Source: Onstottus_B arcticum
GTDB taxonomy: Bacteria > Acidobacteriota > Blastocatellia > UBA7656
Direction of reading: 5' to 3'
DNA: 64,000 bases
Assembly: GCA_038040485.1 (NCBI GenBank)
Contig: JBBPIE010000001.1
Coordinates: forward strand, 386,607 to 450,606
Shown here: in pieces, positions 8,565 through 17,429 of the stretch
Layout of the letters: each line of letters starts with the position of its first letter
Numbering within the stretch: position 1 is the first letter of the stretch
Translations under genes and position numbers: made by a program
Notes under the pieces: generated by a model
What the model was told of the DNA's origin: nothing
The model's database searches: none
The model's input: only the letters and a program-made list of their open reading frames with translations

Positions 8565-9143
8565 GTGGCGCGGAGCGACTTGGAGCTAAGCGATACGCAA
8601 ATCATCGAGCGCACGCTTGACGGCGAGCCCGAGGCGTTCAGCCTGCTGGTGCGCCGTTGGGAAAGGCAAATCTATTGCCTCACCCTTCGCATGCTTGGGC
8701 GCGACGAAGAAGCGAAGGACGCGACTCAAGAGACGTTCCTTTCGGCATATAGAAACCTGTCGAAGTTCCGCGGCGAGGCGAAGTTCTCCTCTTGGATTTA
8801 CCGAATCGCTCTGAACGTCTGCAACACGAAGTTGAGGAGCAGGCCCAAGGGAATGATCTCGCTCGACGAGCAGCGAGAAACTTCCGGGTTTGAGCTTGCG
8901 GCCGACATCAATGATCTCAGCGACGGCATACAGCAGGAACAGATAGCAGGGCACGTCAGGCGCGCACTCAACGGGCTGCCTTCCGAGATGCGGCAGGTCA
9001 TCATTATGAAGGAGTATGACGGACTGAAGTTTTCCGAGATCGCCGGGATACTCGGCATACCGATCTCCACGGTCAAGACGAGGATGTATACCGGTCTCAA
9101 CGAGCTGAGAAAGAGGCTCGAACATCTGCGCGAGGCCGTATGA
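8565..9143 (+). CDS. ECF-type RNA polymerase sigma factor
   Basis: A 192-aa sigma70-family factor of the RpoE/ECF type. Region 2 covers about 10-90 (EAFSLLVRRWERQIYCL, then DATQETFLSAYRNLSKF and SSWIYRIALN). Region 4 covers about 130-185 (LPSEMRQVIIMKEYDGLKFS, then the helix-turn-helix AGILGIPISTVKTRMYTGL). Regions 1 and 3 are absent, as usual for ECF factors. It starts with GTG. It is followed 53 bases later by its likely anti-sigma factor, so its activity is probably controlled by membrane sequestration. The regulon is unknown. Confidence 0.9.
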   Translation: MARSDLELSDTQIIERTLDGEPEAFSLLVRRWERQIYCLTLRMLGRDEEAKDATQETFLSAYRNLSKFRGEAKFSSWIYRIALNVCNTKLRSRPKGMISLDEQRETSGFELAADINDLSDGIQQEQIAGHVRRALNGLPSEMRQVIIMKEYDGLKFSEIAGILGIPISTVKTRMYTGLNELRKRLEHLREAV

Positions 9144-9195
9144 CCGGACAAACGCGCGCGGATTCCAAGTGGGAAACAGAAACGATGGTGATGAT

Positions 9196-9921
9196 ATGAG
9201 CAACACAAACAAGAACTGCGATATGCACGAGGCGCTTGTCTCGTACCTCTACAATGAAGCCACCCCGGAAGAAGGACGACGCGTCGAGGCTCACCTCACG
9301 GAATGCTCGGGCTGCAAACATGAGCTTGCAGCGTTTGACCACGTGCGCGGGCTGCTTCAGCAATGGCAAATAGACGAAATGCCCGTCGTGCGCGTCGTAA
9401 CGGAGCCGCGCAGGTCTGCGCTCTCGGTCCTGAAAGAGCTGTTCACGCTGACTCCCATTTGGGCAAAAGCGCTGGGCGCCGTAGCCATGGCGATGCTCGT
9501 GCTGGCGGTGATGGGGACTGAGGTGAGCATCGGCAGCGGCGGATTCTCAGCGCGTGTTGACTTGCTGCATCGCGGACGCGGAGCGCAACCCGCGGTCTCA
9601 CAGATTGACCCAAACACCGCCGGCTCGGCGAGTCTCGAGCAGATTCGCGCGCTCGTCAACTCAATGATCATCGACAGCGAACGCCAGCAAAGAGATGACT
9701 TAAAGGCGCAGTTGGTCGGGCTCGAGTCGCAACTTTCGAGTATGCGGTCGGCCGATCTTGTAAAGCTGTCTCAGCGGATCCAGGATCACCAGGCGAGGCT
9801 GAAGACGATCGAACGAGATATCGATCGCCGCGAAGGCCTGGACCTGACCGACATACTGTTCAGCGAGGTTACTAACAAACCCGCCCGCGCGAGCATCGCG
9901 GCGCAAGGCGGCGGCGATTAG
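9196..9921 (+). CDS. Zinc-finger anti-sigma factor, membrane-anchored
   Basis: A 241-aa protein with an N-terminal anti-sigma zinc finger (about 8-50), including the H-x3-C-x2-C pattern in AHLTECSGCKHEL. Next are a membrane helix (about 95-115), a variable stretch and a C-terminal coiled coil (about 155-225, heptads of Leu and charged residues), probably periplasmic. The ATG at 9196 was preferred to an in-frame GTG at 9169 because the zinc-finger domain then starts in the usual place. It follows the ECF factor and is expected to bind it and hold it at the membrane. Confidence 0.82.
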   Translation: MSNTNKNCDMHEALVSYLYNEATPEEGRRVEAHLTECSGCKHELAAFDHVRGLLQQWQIDEMPVVRVVTEPRRSALSVLKELFTLTPIWAKALGAVAMAMLVLAVMGTEVSIGSGGFSARVDLLHRGRGAQPAVSQIDPNTAGSASLEQIRALVNSMIIDSERQQRDDLKAQLVGLESQLSSMRSADLVKLSQRIQDHQARLKTIERDIDRREGLDLTDILFSEVTNKPARASIAAQGGGD

Positions 9922-10070
9922 TCCTGCGAGATACCACAGCGCCCGGTGGTGAATCGTTGAGCGAGGTCTCGAGCGGTCGGGGAGAATTCGCGAGAGGCCG
10001 GCGTGAAAACGGGAGAGTTCACGCATACCAGTTGCTCATCGTCAGCTCGAAGGCGCTGTGGTTGAATACA

Positions 10071-10108
10071 AGGGGCTGAGTGCTGATCCGGATCAGCACT
10101 CAGCCCCT
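10071..10108. terminator. Perfect 38-bp palindrome, likely terminator
   Basis: A perfect 19+19 bp palindrome beginning AGGGGCTGAG and ending CTCAGCCCCT, followed by CTTCTCGTT. It lies 150 bases after the anti-sigma gene and before pta. The T-tract is weak. Confidence 0.6.
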
Positions 10109-10200
10109 CTTCTCGTTAGTCCCGTGATGCTCGCCCAACGCTTGAAAGTCCGCTACAATGCCGATTCCTAACATATCTGCTTGGAGGACTCATTCGATCG

Positions 10201-11214
10201 ATGCAAGTGCTTGAACGCATTCGCGCGCGTGCCGCGTCCGATCTCAAACACATCGTTCTCCCTGAAGGCGAAGACGAACGCACGATTCGCGCCGCTTCAA
10301 TGTGCGTAGCCGAACGACTCGCGCAGATCTCGCTGATCGGCCGCGACGATATGATTCGAGACAAAGCCTCAACGTTAGGCGTGCCGCTCACCGGAGTGGC
10401 GATACTGGATCACCGGCGCTCGCCTGACCTTGATGGCTACGCGGCACGTTACCACGAAGCCCGGCGAGCAAAAGGCGTGACCGCCGACGAAGCCCGGCAG
10501 CAAATAATCGATCCGCTTTACTTTGGAAACATGATGGTCCGGGAAGGCCGCGCCGACGGCAGCGTCTCGGGCGCCACTCAAACCACTGGTCACACTGTTA
10601 GCGCGGCGCTCAGATGTATCGGCCCGCGGCCCGGCTTTCGCCTTGTCTCGAGCTTCTTCCTTATGGTCTTGCGTGACCCGCAAGGCGGCTCCGAGAGCGC
10701 GTTGATATTCGCCGACTGCGGCGTGGTCATCAACCCGACCGCGTCGCAGCTCGCGGAGATCGCGCTCGCGTCTGCTGAATCAGCGAGAACACTCCTCGAG
10801 GTTGAGCCGCGCGTCGCGATGCTCTCGTTCTCAACCAAGGGTAGCGCAAAAGATCCGCTGGTTAACAAGATCGTGGAAGCGACGCGAACTGTTCGGGAAC
10901 GCGCGCCTCAGTTGGCTGTCGATGGAGAGCTGCAAGTCGACGCGGCGCTTGTGCCAGCCGTGGCCCAGAGCAAAGCGCCTGGCAGCCCAGTCGCAGGCCG
11001 TGCGAACATCCTGATCTTCCCAAGCCTTGAAGCGGGAAACATCGGCTATAAGCTCGTAGAACGCCTTGCTGGAGCTACGGCGATTGGTCCTATCCTGCAA
11101 GGGCTGGCTCACCCCGCCAACGACCTTTCGCGCGGCTGCACGGCCGAAGACATCCGCGACGCCGTCGCGATTACCGCCGTTCAAGCGCAAGCACCCAGCC
11201 TGCGTCCTCATTGA
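10201..11214 (+). CDS. pta: Phosphate acetyltransferase
   Basis: A 337-aa single-domain phosphate acetyltransferase that interconverts acetyl-CoA and acetyl phosphate. Family signatures include IVLPEGEDERTIRAA at the N-terminus, DPLYFGNMMVREGRADGSVS and GATQTTGHTVSAALR in the middle, FADCGVVINPTASQLAEIA and LSFSTKGSAKDP further on, and ILIFPSLEAGNIGYKLVERL near the end. The length fits the short bacterial form without the N-terminal DRTGG domain. Ribosome binding site GGAGGA is at 10183-10188. No ackA lies beside it. A phosphotransbutyrylase activity is less likely given the motif set. Confidence 0.92.
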   Translation: MQVLERIRARAASDLKHIVLPEGEDERTIRAASMCVAERLAQISLIGRDDMIRDKASTLGVPLTGVAILDHRRSPDLDGYAARYHEARRAKGVTADEARQQIIDPLYFGNMMVREGRADGSVSGATQTTGHTVSAALRCIGPRPGFRLVSSFFLMVLRDPQGGSESALIFADCGVVINPTASQLAEIALASAESARTLLEVEPRVAMLSFSTKGSAKDPLVNKIVEATRTVRERAPQLAVDGELQVDAALVPAVAQSKAPGSPVAGRANILIFPSLEAGNIGYKLVERLAGATAIGPILQGLAHPANDLSRGCTAEDIRDAVAITAVQAQAPSLRPH

Positions 11215-11234
11215 CCTCGATCCCTCGGATCAGT

Positions 11235-11263
11235 TTGACAACCCGCCAGTAACAACATAGAAT
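11235..11263 (+). promoter_or_regulatory. Sigma70-type promoter of groES-groEL
   Basis: TTGACA (11235-11240), a 17-base spacer and TAGAAT (11258-11263). It sits directly upstream of, and touches, the CIRCE operator, and lies about 90 bases before groES. Confidence 0.85.
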
Positions 11264-11289
11264 TAGCAGTCTCGAACAGAGAGTGCTAA
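11263..11289 (+). promoter_or_regulatory. CIRCE operator (HrcA binding site)
   Basis: TTAGCAGTC-N9-GAGTGCTAA. The right half matches the CIRCE consensus exactly and the left half differs at one base (G for C in TTAGCACTC). It lies just after the -10 box, so HrcA bound there would block transcription of groESL at normal temperature. hrcA itself is not in the window. Confidence 0.9.
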
Positions 11290-11355
11290 CGCGCCCAACG
11301 AGACCCATCTGTAGCGCGGGGGCGTCAATTCATCGGAAAGGAGAGAAGAACCATT

Positions 11356-11676
11356 ATGACAAGCATAAAGCCGCTTCAGGATCGCATCATCATCAAGCGG
11401 ATCGAAGAGGGGGAACAGATTAGAGGCGGCATCATCATCCCCGACTCCGCCAAGGAGAAGCCTCAAGAGGGCGAAGTCATCGCAGTCGGCGCGGGCAAAA
11501 AGCTCGACAGCGGTGAACGAGTAACAATGGACGTCAAGGAGGGAGACCGGGTGTTATTCGGCAAGTATGCCGGCACCGAAGTCAAGCTCGACGACGAAGA
11601 CTACTTGATCATGCGCGAGGACGACATTCTCGGAGTGATTGAGCGGGCGGCTAAGGCCAAGGGTAAAGGCAAGTAA
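11356..11676 (+). CDS. groES: Co-chaperonin GroES
   Basis: A 106-aa GroES (Cpn10), the lid of the GroEL folding chamber. It begins ITSIKPLQDR-like (TSIKPLQDRIIIKR) and has the mobile loop region EEGEQIRGGIIIPDSAKEK, then GEVIAVGAGKKLDSGE, GDRVLFGKYAGTEV and LIMREDDILGVI. The short Lys/Gly-rich tail KAKGKGK makes it slightly longer than the usual 95-100 aa. AAGGAGAG precedes the start. It is the first gene of the CIRCE-controlled operon, 24 bases before groEL. Confidence 0.96.
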   Translation: MTSIKPLQDRIIIKRIEEGEQIRGGIIIPDSAKEKPQEGEVIAVGAGKKLDSGERVTMDVKEGDRVLFGKYAGTEVKLDDEDYLIMREDDILGVIERAAKAKGKGK

Positions 11677-11700
11677 TTTTCACAATCAGGAGAAGAAAAC

Positions 11701-13332
11701 ATGGCTAAACACATAGCATATGGCGAAGAGTCCCGCCGCGCGCTTCTGTCAGGGATTAATCGTCTGGCAGACGCAGTGAAGGTGACACTCGGCCCCAAGG
11801 GTCGAAACGTAGTCATCGAGAAGAAGTTCGGATCTCCGACAATCACCAAGGATGGTGTCACGGTCGCCAAGGAGATCGAGTTGGAAGACAAGTTGGAGAA
11901 CACCGGAGCGCAGATGGTGCGCGAGGTTGCGTCGAAGACTTCTGACATCGCAGGCGACGGAACCACGACCGCTACCGTTCTTGCCCAGGCAATCTTTCGC
12001 GAGGGCATGAAGACCGTGGCTGCCGGAGCGAACCCGATGGCTTTGAAGCGCGGCATCGACAAGGCTGTCGAGAAAGCCGTCGAAGAGATTCAGCGTCTGT
12101 CCAAGAAGGTCAAGGACAACGAAGCGATTGCCCAGGTCGGAACCATCTCTGCCAACGGCGACGCGACCATCGGCAAGCTGATTGCCGAAGCGATGGACAA
12201 GGTAGGACAGGACGGCGTGATCACGGTCGAGGAGTCAAAGACGCTGGACACGGCTCTCGAAGTTGTCGAAGGCATGCAGTTCGACCGCGGCTATCTGTCG
12301 CCTTATTTCGTCACCGACCCAGAGCGAATGGAAGCTATTCTCGAAGATGCGGTTATCCTCATTCACGAGAAGAAGATTTCCTCGATGAAGGATTTGCTGC
12401 CGCTCCTCGAGCAGGTCGCGCGCGGCGGCAAACCGTTGTTGATCATCGCCGAGGATGTGGAAGGCGAAGCGCTTGCCACTCTCGTTGTTAACCGGTTGCG
12501 CGGCACCTTGCAGGTTTGCGCGGTGAAGGCGCCCGGATTTGGGGACCGCCGCAAGGCAATGCTGCAGGACATCGCGATCCTGACCGGCGGTAAGGCGATA
12601 ACCGAAGACCTCGGCATCAAGCTCGAGAGCATTCAGCTCGCGGACCTGGGCCGAGCCAAGAAGGTCGTTGTCGACAAAGACAACACGACTATTGTCGAAG
12701 GCGGCGGAAAGTCTTCCGAGATCGAAGGCCGAGTCAAACAGATTCGCGTTCAAATCGAAGATACGACTTCCGACTACGATCGCGAGAAGCTGCAAGAACG
12801 GCTTGCGAAGCTCGTCGGCGGCGTCGCAGTCATTAAGGTTGGCGCTGCTACCGAGACCGAGTTGAAGGAGAAAAAGGCTCGCGTCGAGGACGCCATGCAC
12901 GCCACCAAAGCGGCCGTTGAAGAAGGGATCGTTCCCGGCGGCGGCGTTGCTTTCATTCGAGCGCAGAAGGCCCTCGAAGGCTTGAAGCTGGAGAATGAGG
13001 ACGAGAACATCGGAGTCGGCATCGTCAAGCGCGCGCTCGAAGAGCCGCTTCGTCAGATCGTTGGGAACGCCGGCCACGAAGGCGCAGTCGTCGTCGATAA
13101 GGTTCGAAGCAACAAGTCGGCCAACTACGGATTCAACGCTGAGACCGAGGAGTACGGCGACATGATCGCGATGGGTGTGGTCGATCCCACGAAGGTCACG
13201 CGCTACGCCTTGCAGAACGCTGCTTCGATTGCCGGGCTGTTGCTTACTACAGAAGCCTTGATATCGGAGCTTCCGGAGCAAGAGAAGGAAGCCCCGCAGA
13301 TGCCAGGCGGCGGTGGAATGGGCGGATTTTAG
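11701..13332 (+). CDS. groL: Chaperonin GroEL
   Basis: A 543-aa GroEL, the 60-kDa ATP-driven folding chamber. Signatures are complete: VTLGPKGRNVVIEKKFGSP at the N-terminus, the ATP-site phrase AGDGTTTATVLAQAI, GFGDRRKAMLQDIAILTGG in the apical domain, and AAVEEGIVPGGGVAFIRA towards the C-terminus. The tail is Gly/Met-rich (PGGGGMGGF). Length is normal. AGGAGAAG lies before the start. It is co-transcribed with groES and ends in a strong terminator. Confidence 0.97.
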   Translation: MAKHIAYGEESRRALLSGINRLADAVKVTLGPKGRNVVIEKKFGSPTITKDGVTVAKEIELEDKLENTGAQMVREVASKTSDIAGDGTTTATVLAQAIFREGMKTVAAGANPMALKRGIDKAVEKAVEEIQRLSKKVKDNEAIAQVGTISANGDATIGKLIAEAMDKVGQDGVITVEESKTLDTALEVVEGMQFDRGYLSPYFVTDPERMEAILEDAVILIHEKKISSMKDLLPLLEQVARGGKPLLIIAEDVEGEALATLVVNRLRGTLQVCAVKAPGFGDRRKAMLQDIAILTGGKAITEDLGIKLESIQLADLGRAKKVVVDKDNTTIVEGGGKSSEIEGRVKQIRVQIEDTTSDYDREKLQERLAKLVGGVAVIKVGAATETELKEKKARVEDAMHATKAAVEEGIVPGGGVAFIRAQKALEGLKLENEDENIGVGIVKRALEEPLRQIVGNAGHEGAVVVDKVRSNKSANYGFNAETEEYGDMIAMGVVDPTKVTRYALQNAASIAGLLLTTEALISELPEQEKEAPQMPGGGGMGGF

Positions 13333-13366
13333 TCGCTTCTCACAGCGAAGAAGCAATCCGATTTGG

Positions 13367-13405
13367 AAAGGCCCTGTCTCATTGAGACAGGGCCTTTTGT
13401 TTCTT
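13367..13405 (+). terminator. Rho-independent terminator of groESL
   Basis: AAAGGCCCTGTCTC (13367-13380), loop ATT, GAGACAGGGCCTTT (13384-13397), then TGTTTCTT. A 14-bp perfect stem with a following T-rich stretch. Confidence 0.9.
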
Positions 13406-13436
13406 TGACAGAGAGCCTGAAGCCGCTAAAGGAGCA

Positions 13437-14111
13437 TCAGCCGCCTAGGCGCGTGTAGCGAAGCGCGTAGCCAGGCGGATCGATCCCTTCTGGCAACCGA
13501 GGATCGGCAACCGGTTTCTCGGCTTGCAGATGAAGCGGGAGTTCCCCCGCCCACACTCGCAGCGCATAGTCGGGCTCGTCATCAATAGGCGGACCGGTGC
13601 GCACTTTCGCAGATGCCTCGGCGAGAGGCAGTTTCAATACAAGGGTGGCTTTCAGCTCGCCATCGTCAGGCTGGCGAACTTCATCCCATCGCCCGGGAAT
13701 CACTTGCTCCGAGAAGGCGCGAAGTGCCTTGAGCTTCTCTTCGTCCTCCGTCACAACCGAAGCCACTCCGAACACAACCACCGAACGGTAGTTCATCGAG
13801 TGATGAAACGCCGACCGCGCAAGCACCAGGCCGTCGAGAAGCGTGACCGTCACGCAAACTTGAACGCCCAGTTCCAGCGCGCGCAGCATCCGGCTCGCAG
13901 CCGATCCATGAATGTACAGCACGTCCCCATCGCGGCCGTAACCGGTCGGGATCACGTACGGGCTTCCGTCGACCGCAAAACCGACGTGGCACACGAAGCC
14001 TTCGTCGAGGATGGCGTAGACGGTTTCGCGGTCGTATGCCGCTCGCTTTGGCAGCCGCTTCAGCGTTGTGCGCCCGGTCGGGACGAATGGTGAATCGATA
14101 GTCTCGCTCAT
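13437..14111 (-). CDS. Pyridoxamine 5'-phosphate oxidase-related flavin-binding protein (Nim-like)
   Basis: A 224-aa protein of the split-barrel FMN-binding fold. Visible motifs are CHVGFAVDGSPYVIPTGYG (strands 1-2), VLYIHGSAASRML (phosphate-binding region) and SAFHHSMNYRSVVVFG, which resembles Nim 5-nitroimidazole-resistance proteins and their large family of uncharacterised relatives. Such proteins bind flavin and may reduce small molecules; the substrate is not predictable. It is convergent with groESL and shares the terminator region. The start is ATG at 14111. Confidence 0.75.
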   Translation of the reverse strand: MSETIDSPFVPTGRTTLKRLPKRAAYDRETVYAILDEGFVCHVGFAVDGSPYVIPTGYGRDGDVLYIHGSAASRMLRALELGVQVCVTVTLLDGLVLARSAFHHSMNYRSVVVFGVASVVTEDEEKLKALRAFSEQVIPGRWDEVRQPDDGELKATLVLKLPLAEASAKVRTGPPIDDEPDYALRVWAGELPLHLQAEKPVADPRLPEGIDPPGYALRYTRLGG

Positions 14112-14251
14112 ATCGGACTCAGGTTAGCAAGGCGTCCGCCGGTTTCACAAGCAACCACGATTCTCTCGCCGCGATTCTGAGATCGCCAGGAGAGTGGCTC
14201 TGATGGTCGTGCAGCGATGACCTCGTCTCAGCGGTGAAACAGGTTCAATGA

Positions 14252-14260
14252 TGCTAGAAT
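14252..14260 (+). promoter_or_regulatory. Extended -10 promoter element TGCTAGAAT
   Basis: This 9-mer is identical to those at 4295 and 59718. It lies about 75 bases before the preferred PP2C start and overlaps an upstream in-frame ATG, which favours the downstream start. The -35 is weak (GTGAAA, 14234-14239). Confidence 0.45.
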
Positions 14261-14334
14261 CTGCCGGGGAAGGGCGTGCACGCGGCGGCACTTTTTGCAT
14301 CAAATCCTCTCGCGGGATCGTTCTCGAAATAGCG

Positions 14335-15717
14335 ATGGAACTAAAGGTAGGTCATGTTTGCGACCGGGGACTGAACCCAAAGCGACCAGTCAATCAAGAT
14401 CGCTTTCTATCGGTTCCAGAGCGAGGCTTGTTCGCCGTCTTCGACGGCGTCGGCGGCCAGCGCGCGGGCGAGGTGGCGAGCCAAACTGCCGCCGAGACTA
14501 TCGACGAAGCGCTCGCCAATTCTTCCGCGGGCTCCTCGATCGAGATCGTCAGCCGCGCTATTCAGTTCGCCAACCGAGACATCTTTGAGATGGCCGAAAC
14601 CGAAGCGGCCTACAAGACAATGGCGACTACCGTGGCGCTGGTTTACATCAACGGCGCCCACGCAACCATCGCACACGTCGGCGACAGCCGCGTTTACCGG
14701 CTCGAAGAGGGCCGCTTCTATCGCGAGACGATTGACCATACCGACTTCAACGATGCGATGAAAGCCGGCTTAGCCCTCAGAGTCCCAACCTCGGAGCACG
14801 GCCGCAGCAACGTTATCAACCGCGCGCTGGGCGTCGATCGCGAAGTCGAAGTCGACGTCAAACGAGTCGATCTCCGCGAAGGAGCGCGCTTCCTGTTGTG
14901 CAGCGACGGAATCTACCGGCATCTCTCCGACGAAGAAATAGCTCGAGTGCTTGCCGAAAACAAAAATCCACAACTGGCGGCCGACGAGTTGAAACGCATC
15001 GTGCACGAGCGGGGCGCCGATGACAATCTCACCGCAGTGGTAGTCCAAGCCGGCCGTGCGCGGACGAGTAATGTGCTTGCGGTCGAAGACGCAACGCCCG
15101 AGCCGCGTAAGAAGGAATTGCGCGGGTCGCCGGCGGCCGCTGGCGTGGCTCACTCTATATCGGACCGACGCATTCGAGTTGAGTTCGGCGAGCCTCGCGC
15201 ACAAGGAGATCTGGCCCGCCGAGAAGTGAACGCACTTGCCGAGCCAGCCGCATTCTCTGACGAAACGCGAGAAGGCGTGTCCGCATCGCGGTGGCTCATG
15301 TACACGATGATCGCGCTTGTGCTCTTGTCGGCAAGCTTCTATGCCGGATTGCGAGCGTCGGAATGGCGCAACGCGCCTGCGCGCGACGCAAGTGGCGTGG
15401 GCAACACGGACGAACTCGCGTTTGGCCGCGACGCCTTCGAGCGAGGCGACTATCCGGCGGCGCTCAACGAGTTCGAATCGCTGGTGAAACGCGATCCGCA
15501 AAACGCGACTGCCCTGTATTGGCTTGGACGCGCGCGGCTGGAACAGCGAGATTATGCCGGAGCGGCGAAGGACTTTGAAGAAGCGATAAGCCGCGAGCCC
15601 CACCTGTTCGACGCCTACGTTCAGGCGGCGGCCTCCTATCAGGCGTTGGGCGAAAAGGCGAAAGCCTTGGAGATGCTAGCTCGTTTTGCCGATGAGCGCC
15701 GCAGGGTTGATCGATGA
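14335..15717 (+). CDS. PP2C-type Ser/Thr protein phosphatase with membrane anchor and TPR domain
   Basis: A 460-aa protein. Residues 1-240 are a PP2C catalytic domain with the metal-binding motifs in place: QDRF near residue 20, FAVFDGVGG with Asp37, AHVGDSRVYRL (Asp117), CSDGIYRHLSDEE and GADDNLTAVVV. A linker leads to one membrane helix (about 320-340), then two to three TPR units (about 360-455). It removes phosphate from Ser/Thr residues and should oppose the kinase encoded 39 bases downstream. An FHA protein follows, so the three genes form a phospho-signalling unit. ATG at 14335 gives the standard PP2C start; ATG at 14248 would lie within the promoter. Confidence 0.9.
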   Translation: MELKVGHVCDRGLNPKRPVNQDRFLSVPERGLFAVFDGVGGQRAGEVASQTAAETIDEALANSSAGSSIEIVSRAIQFANRDIFEMAETEAAYKTMATTVALVYINGAHATIAHVGDSRVYRLEEGRFYRETIDHTDFNDAMKAGLALRVPTSEHGRSNVINRALGVDREVEVDVKRVDLREGARFLLCSDGIYRHLSDEEIARVLAENKNPQLAADELKRIVHERGADDNLTAVVVQAGRARTSNVLAVEDATPEPRKKELRGSPAAAGVAHSISDRRIRVEFGEPRAQGDLARREVNALAEPAAFSDETREGVSASRWLMYTMIALVLLSASFYAGLRASEWRNAPARDASGVGNTDELAFGRDAFERGDYPAALNEFESLVKRDPQNATALYWLGRARLEQRDYAGAAKDFEEAISREPHLFDAYVQAAASYQALGEKAKALEMLARFADERRRVDR

Positions 15718-15756
15718 ATCGCGCGTAAGAATTAAAAAGAACCGTACGGAGCGCCC

Positions 15757-17298
15757 GTGCCTGAACTAAGACTGGAAAACAGCATAGTTGATGATCGGTA
15801 CCTGGTAGACCGCTGTCTCGGGCGCGGCAGCTATTCGGAGATTTTTCTCGCCTGCGATCAAGCGCAGCGTGACGAGGCCGTCATCATCAAAGCGCTCAAC
15901 ATCAGCCTACAGGGCACTGTCGACGCCGAGCTCGAAGAGACACTAATCGAGAACTTTCAGAACGAAGCGATAGCGCTCGACAAGGTTCGGCATCCTCACA
16001 TCATACGGCGCCTGGGTCACGGCACGGCAGCGGACCTCGAAGGCGTGCCGTTTCACTATCTGCTTCTCGAATACATGCCCGGAGGCGATTTGCTCACCCT
16101 TTGTCGCAGACCCGTATCGCTCGACGACGCTCTGTTCTATTTTCAGCAGGTCGCGGAGGCGCTTTCCCACGCGCACAGCCAGCGGGTCATTCATCGCGAC
16201 ATAAAGCCAAACAACATCCTGCTTTCAGCCGATCATCGCCTGGTAAAGATCGCTGACTTCGGCGTGGCAAAGATGACGCACGACGATTCAACCGAGATCA
16301 CTCGGGTCGGCACGAATGTCTTTGCTCCGCCCGAACACCATCCCGACTCGTCAACTTCGGACCTTAACGAAAAGCTTACGCCCTCGGCCGATGTCTACTC
16401 GCTGGCGAAGACGATCTACACGGCGATGACCGGCCGCGCTCCGCGTCAGTTCGCGCGGCTTCCGATCACTGAGCTTCCGGTGGAGCTGGCCGCTGAGCCG
16501 TGGGCCGGCGCGTTGTTGAGCGTGTTGAGAAGAGCTACAGAGTCGCGAGCGGCCGAACGCTATCAATCGGTGCAGGAGTTTTGGAGCGAGTTCGCGTTAA
16601 TCGAGCTCGAACTAGCCGCCCACAATCCCGATGTCGAGGATCCCGAGGCTACGATCGTGCGCGCACGATTGAGAACCACCAGCGAAGTTGAACAAGCAGC
16701 GGCAAAGCCAAACTTTCAGGCGCTGGCCGTTCCGCAAGCTCACAACGACCGGCCGCAAAAGGCCCGAATCGTCGTCGAGTTTCCACAGCCTCCTGAACCG
16801 CGCGTCTCGGCACAAGCTCATGCCCTAGGCGCCGGGGGCGCGACTCGGCTTCAAGTCGCTGCGACACCAACTGCCGGTGACGCAAAGTCGCACGCAATCA
16901 GCAACAAGAACATCGAAGAGCCTCGGGGCGCGGTTCGCCGGCGCAGCACTCTCATCGCGTTGGTTACGTCCGAGTGGCTGCGGCGAGCATTCATCGTCTT
17001 CCTTGCCGCAGCTTTGATCGGACTGGTTGCGTCTACCTATTACTACTTTGCCGAACGGCGAGGTATCTTTCAGCCGCTCGGAGCGCGCGAAGGCTCAATT
17101 GCAAACGCCGACAATGTAAACCTGCGCACTGAGCCGCGGGGCGCAGTTCTTGTCACTCTGCCGGCTGGCACGCGAGTGCGCGCGCTCGAAGACCGAAGCG
17201 GGTGGATCAGGATCAAGGTGTTGGAGTGGACCGGCGCGCAACCTGACAACGCCGCCGACACGGGATGGATTGACGGACGCTTTATCAGGTTTGACTAA
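15757..17298 (+). CDS. Ser/Thr protein kinase with membrane helix and SH3-like domain
   Basis: A 513-aa Hanks-type kinase. The kinase domain (about 14-285) has GRGSYSEIF as glycine loop, Lys45 in VIIKALN, HRDIKPNNIL with Asp148, and DFG with Asp167. A linker rich in Ala/Pro follows, then one membrane helix (about 410-432) and a C-terminal bacterial SH3-like domain (about 445-513: ANADNVNLRTEPRGAVLVTL, GTRVRALEDRSGWIRIKV), which may bind cell wall or ligand outside. All catalytic residues are present. It starts with GTG. It acts with the upstream phosphatase; the downstream FHA protein is a likely substrate or reader. Confidence 0.93.
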   Translation: MPELRLENSIVDDRYLVDRCLGRGSYSEIFLACDQAQRDEAVIIKALNISLQGTVDAELEETLIENFQNEAIALDKVRHPHIIRRLGHGTAADLEGVPFHYLLLEYMPGGDLLTLCRRPVSLDDALFYFQQVAEALSHAHSQRVIHRDIKPNNILLSADHRLVKIADFGVAKMTHDDSTEITRVGTNVFAPPEHHPDSSTSDLNEKLTPSADVYSLAKTIYTAMTGRAPRQFARLPITELPVELAAEPWAGALLSVLRRATESRAAERYQSVQEFWSEFALIELELAAHNPDVEDPEATIVRARLRTTSEVEQAAAKPNFQALAVPQAHNDRPQKARIVVEFPQPPEPRVSAQAHALGAGGATRLQVAATPTAGDAKSHAISNKNIEEPRGAVRRRSTLIALVTSEWLRRAFIVFLAAALIGLVASTYYYFAERRGIFQPLGAREGSIANADNVNLRTEPRGAVLVTLPAGTRVRALEDRSGWIRIKVLEWTGAQPDNAADTGWIDGRFIRFD

Positions 17299-17410
17299 GG
17301 GTTCGGGGTTATGGTTCGGAGTTTAGGGTTCGGGGATTGGAGTTCGGCGTTCTCGGCTTGGAGTCAAGATTCAGCCCTGAGCCACGAACTACGAACCCGG
17401 AACCCGAGAC
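17299..17410. repeat. Heptamer-rich imperfect inverted repeat
   Basis: The gap between kinase and FHA genes has degenerate 7-base units of the type GGTTCGG / GGGTTCG on the left (17299-17350) and their complement (ACGAACT, ACGAACC, GGAACCC) on the right (17384-17406), so the RNA could fold into a long stem. Two elements with the same design but other heptamers lie at 47079 and 59560. Confidence 0.6.
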
Positions 17411-17429
17411 TTTCCCCAGGAGGATGATT

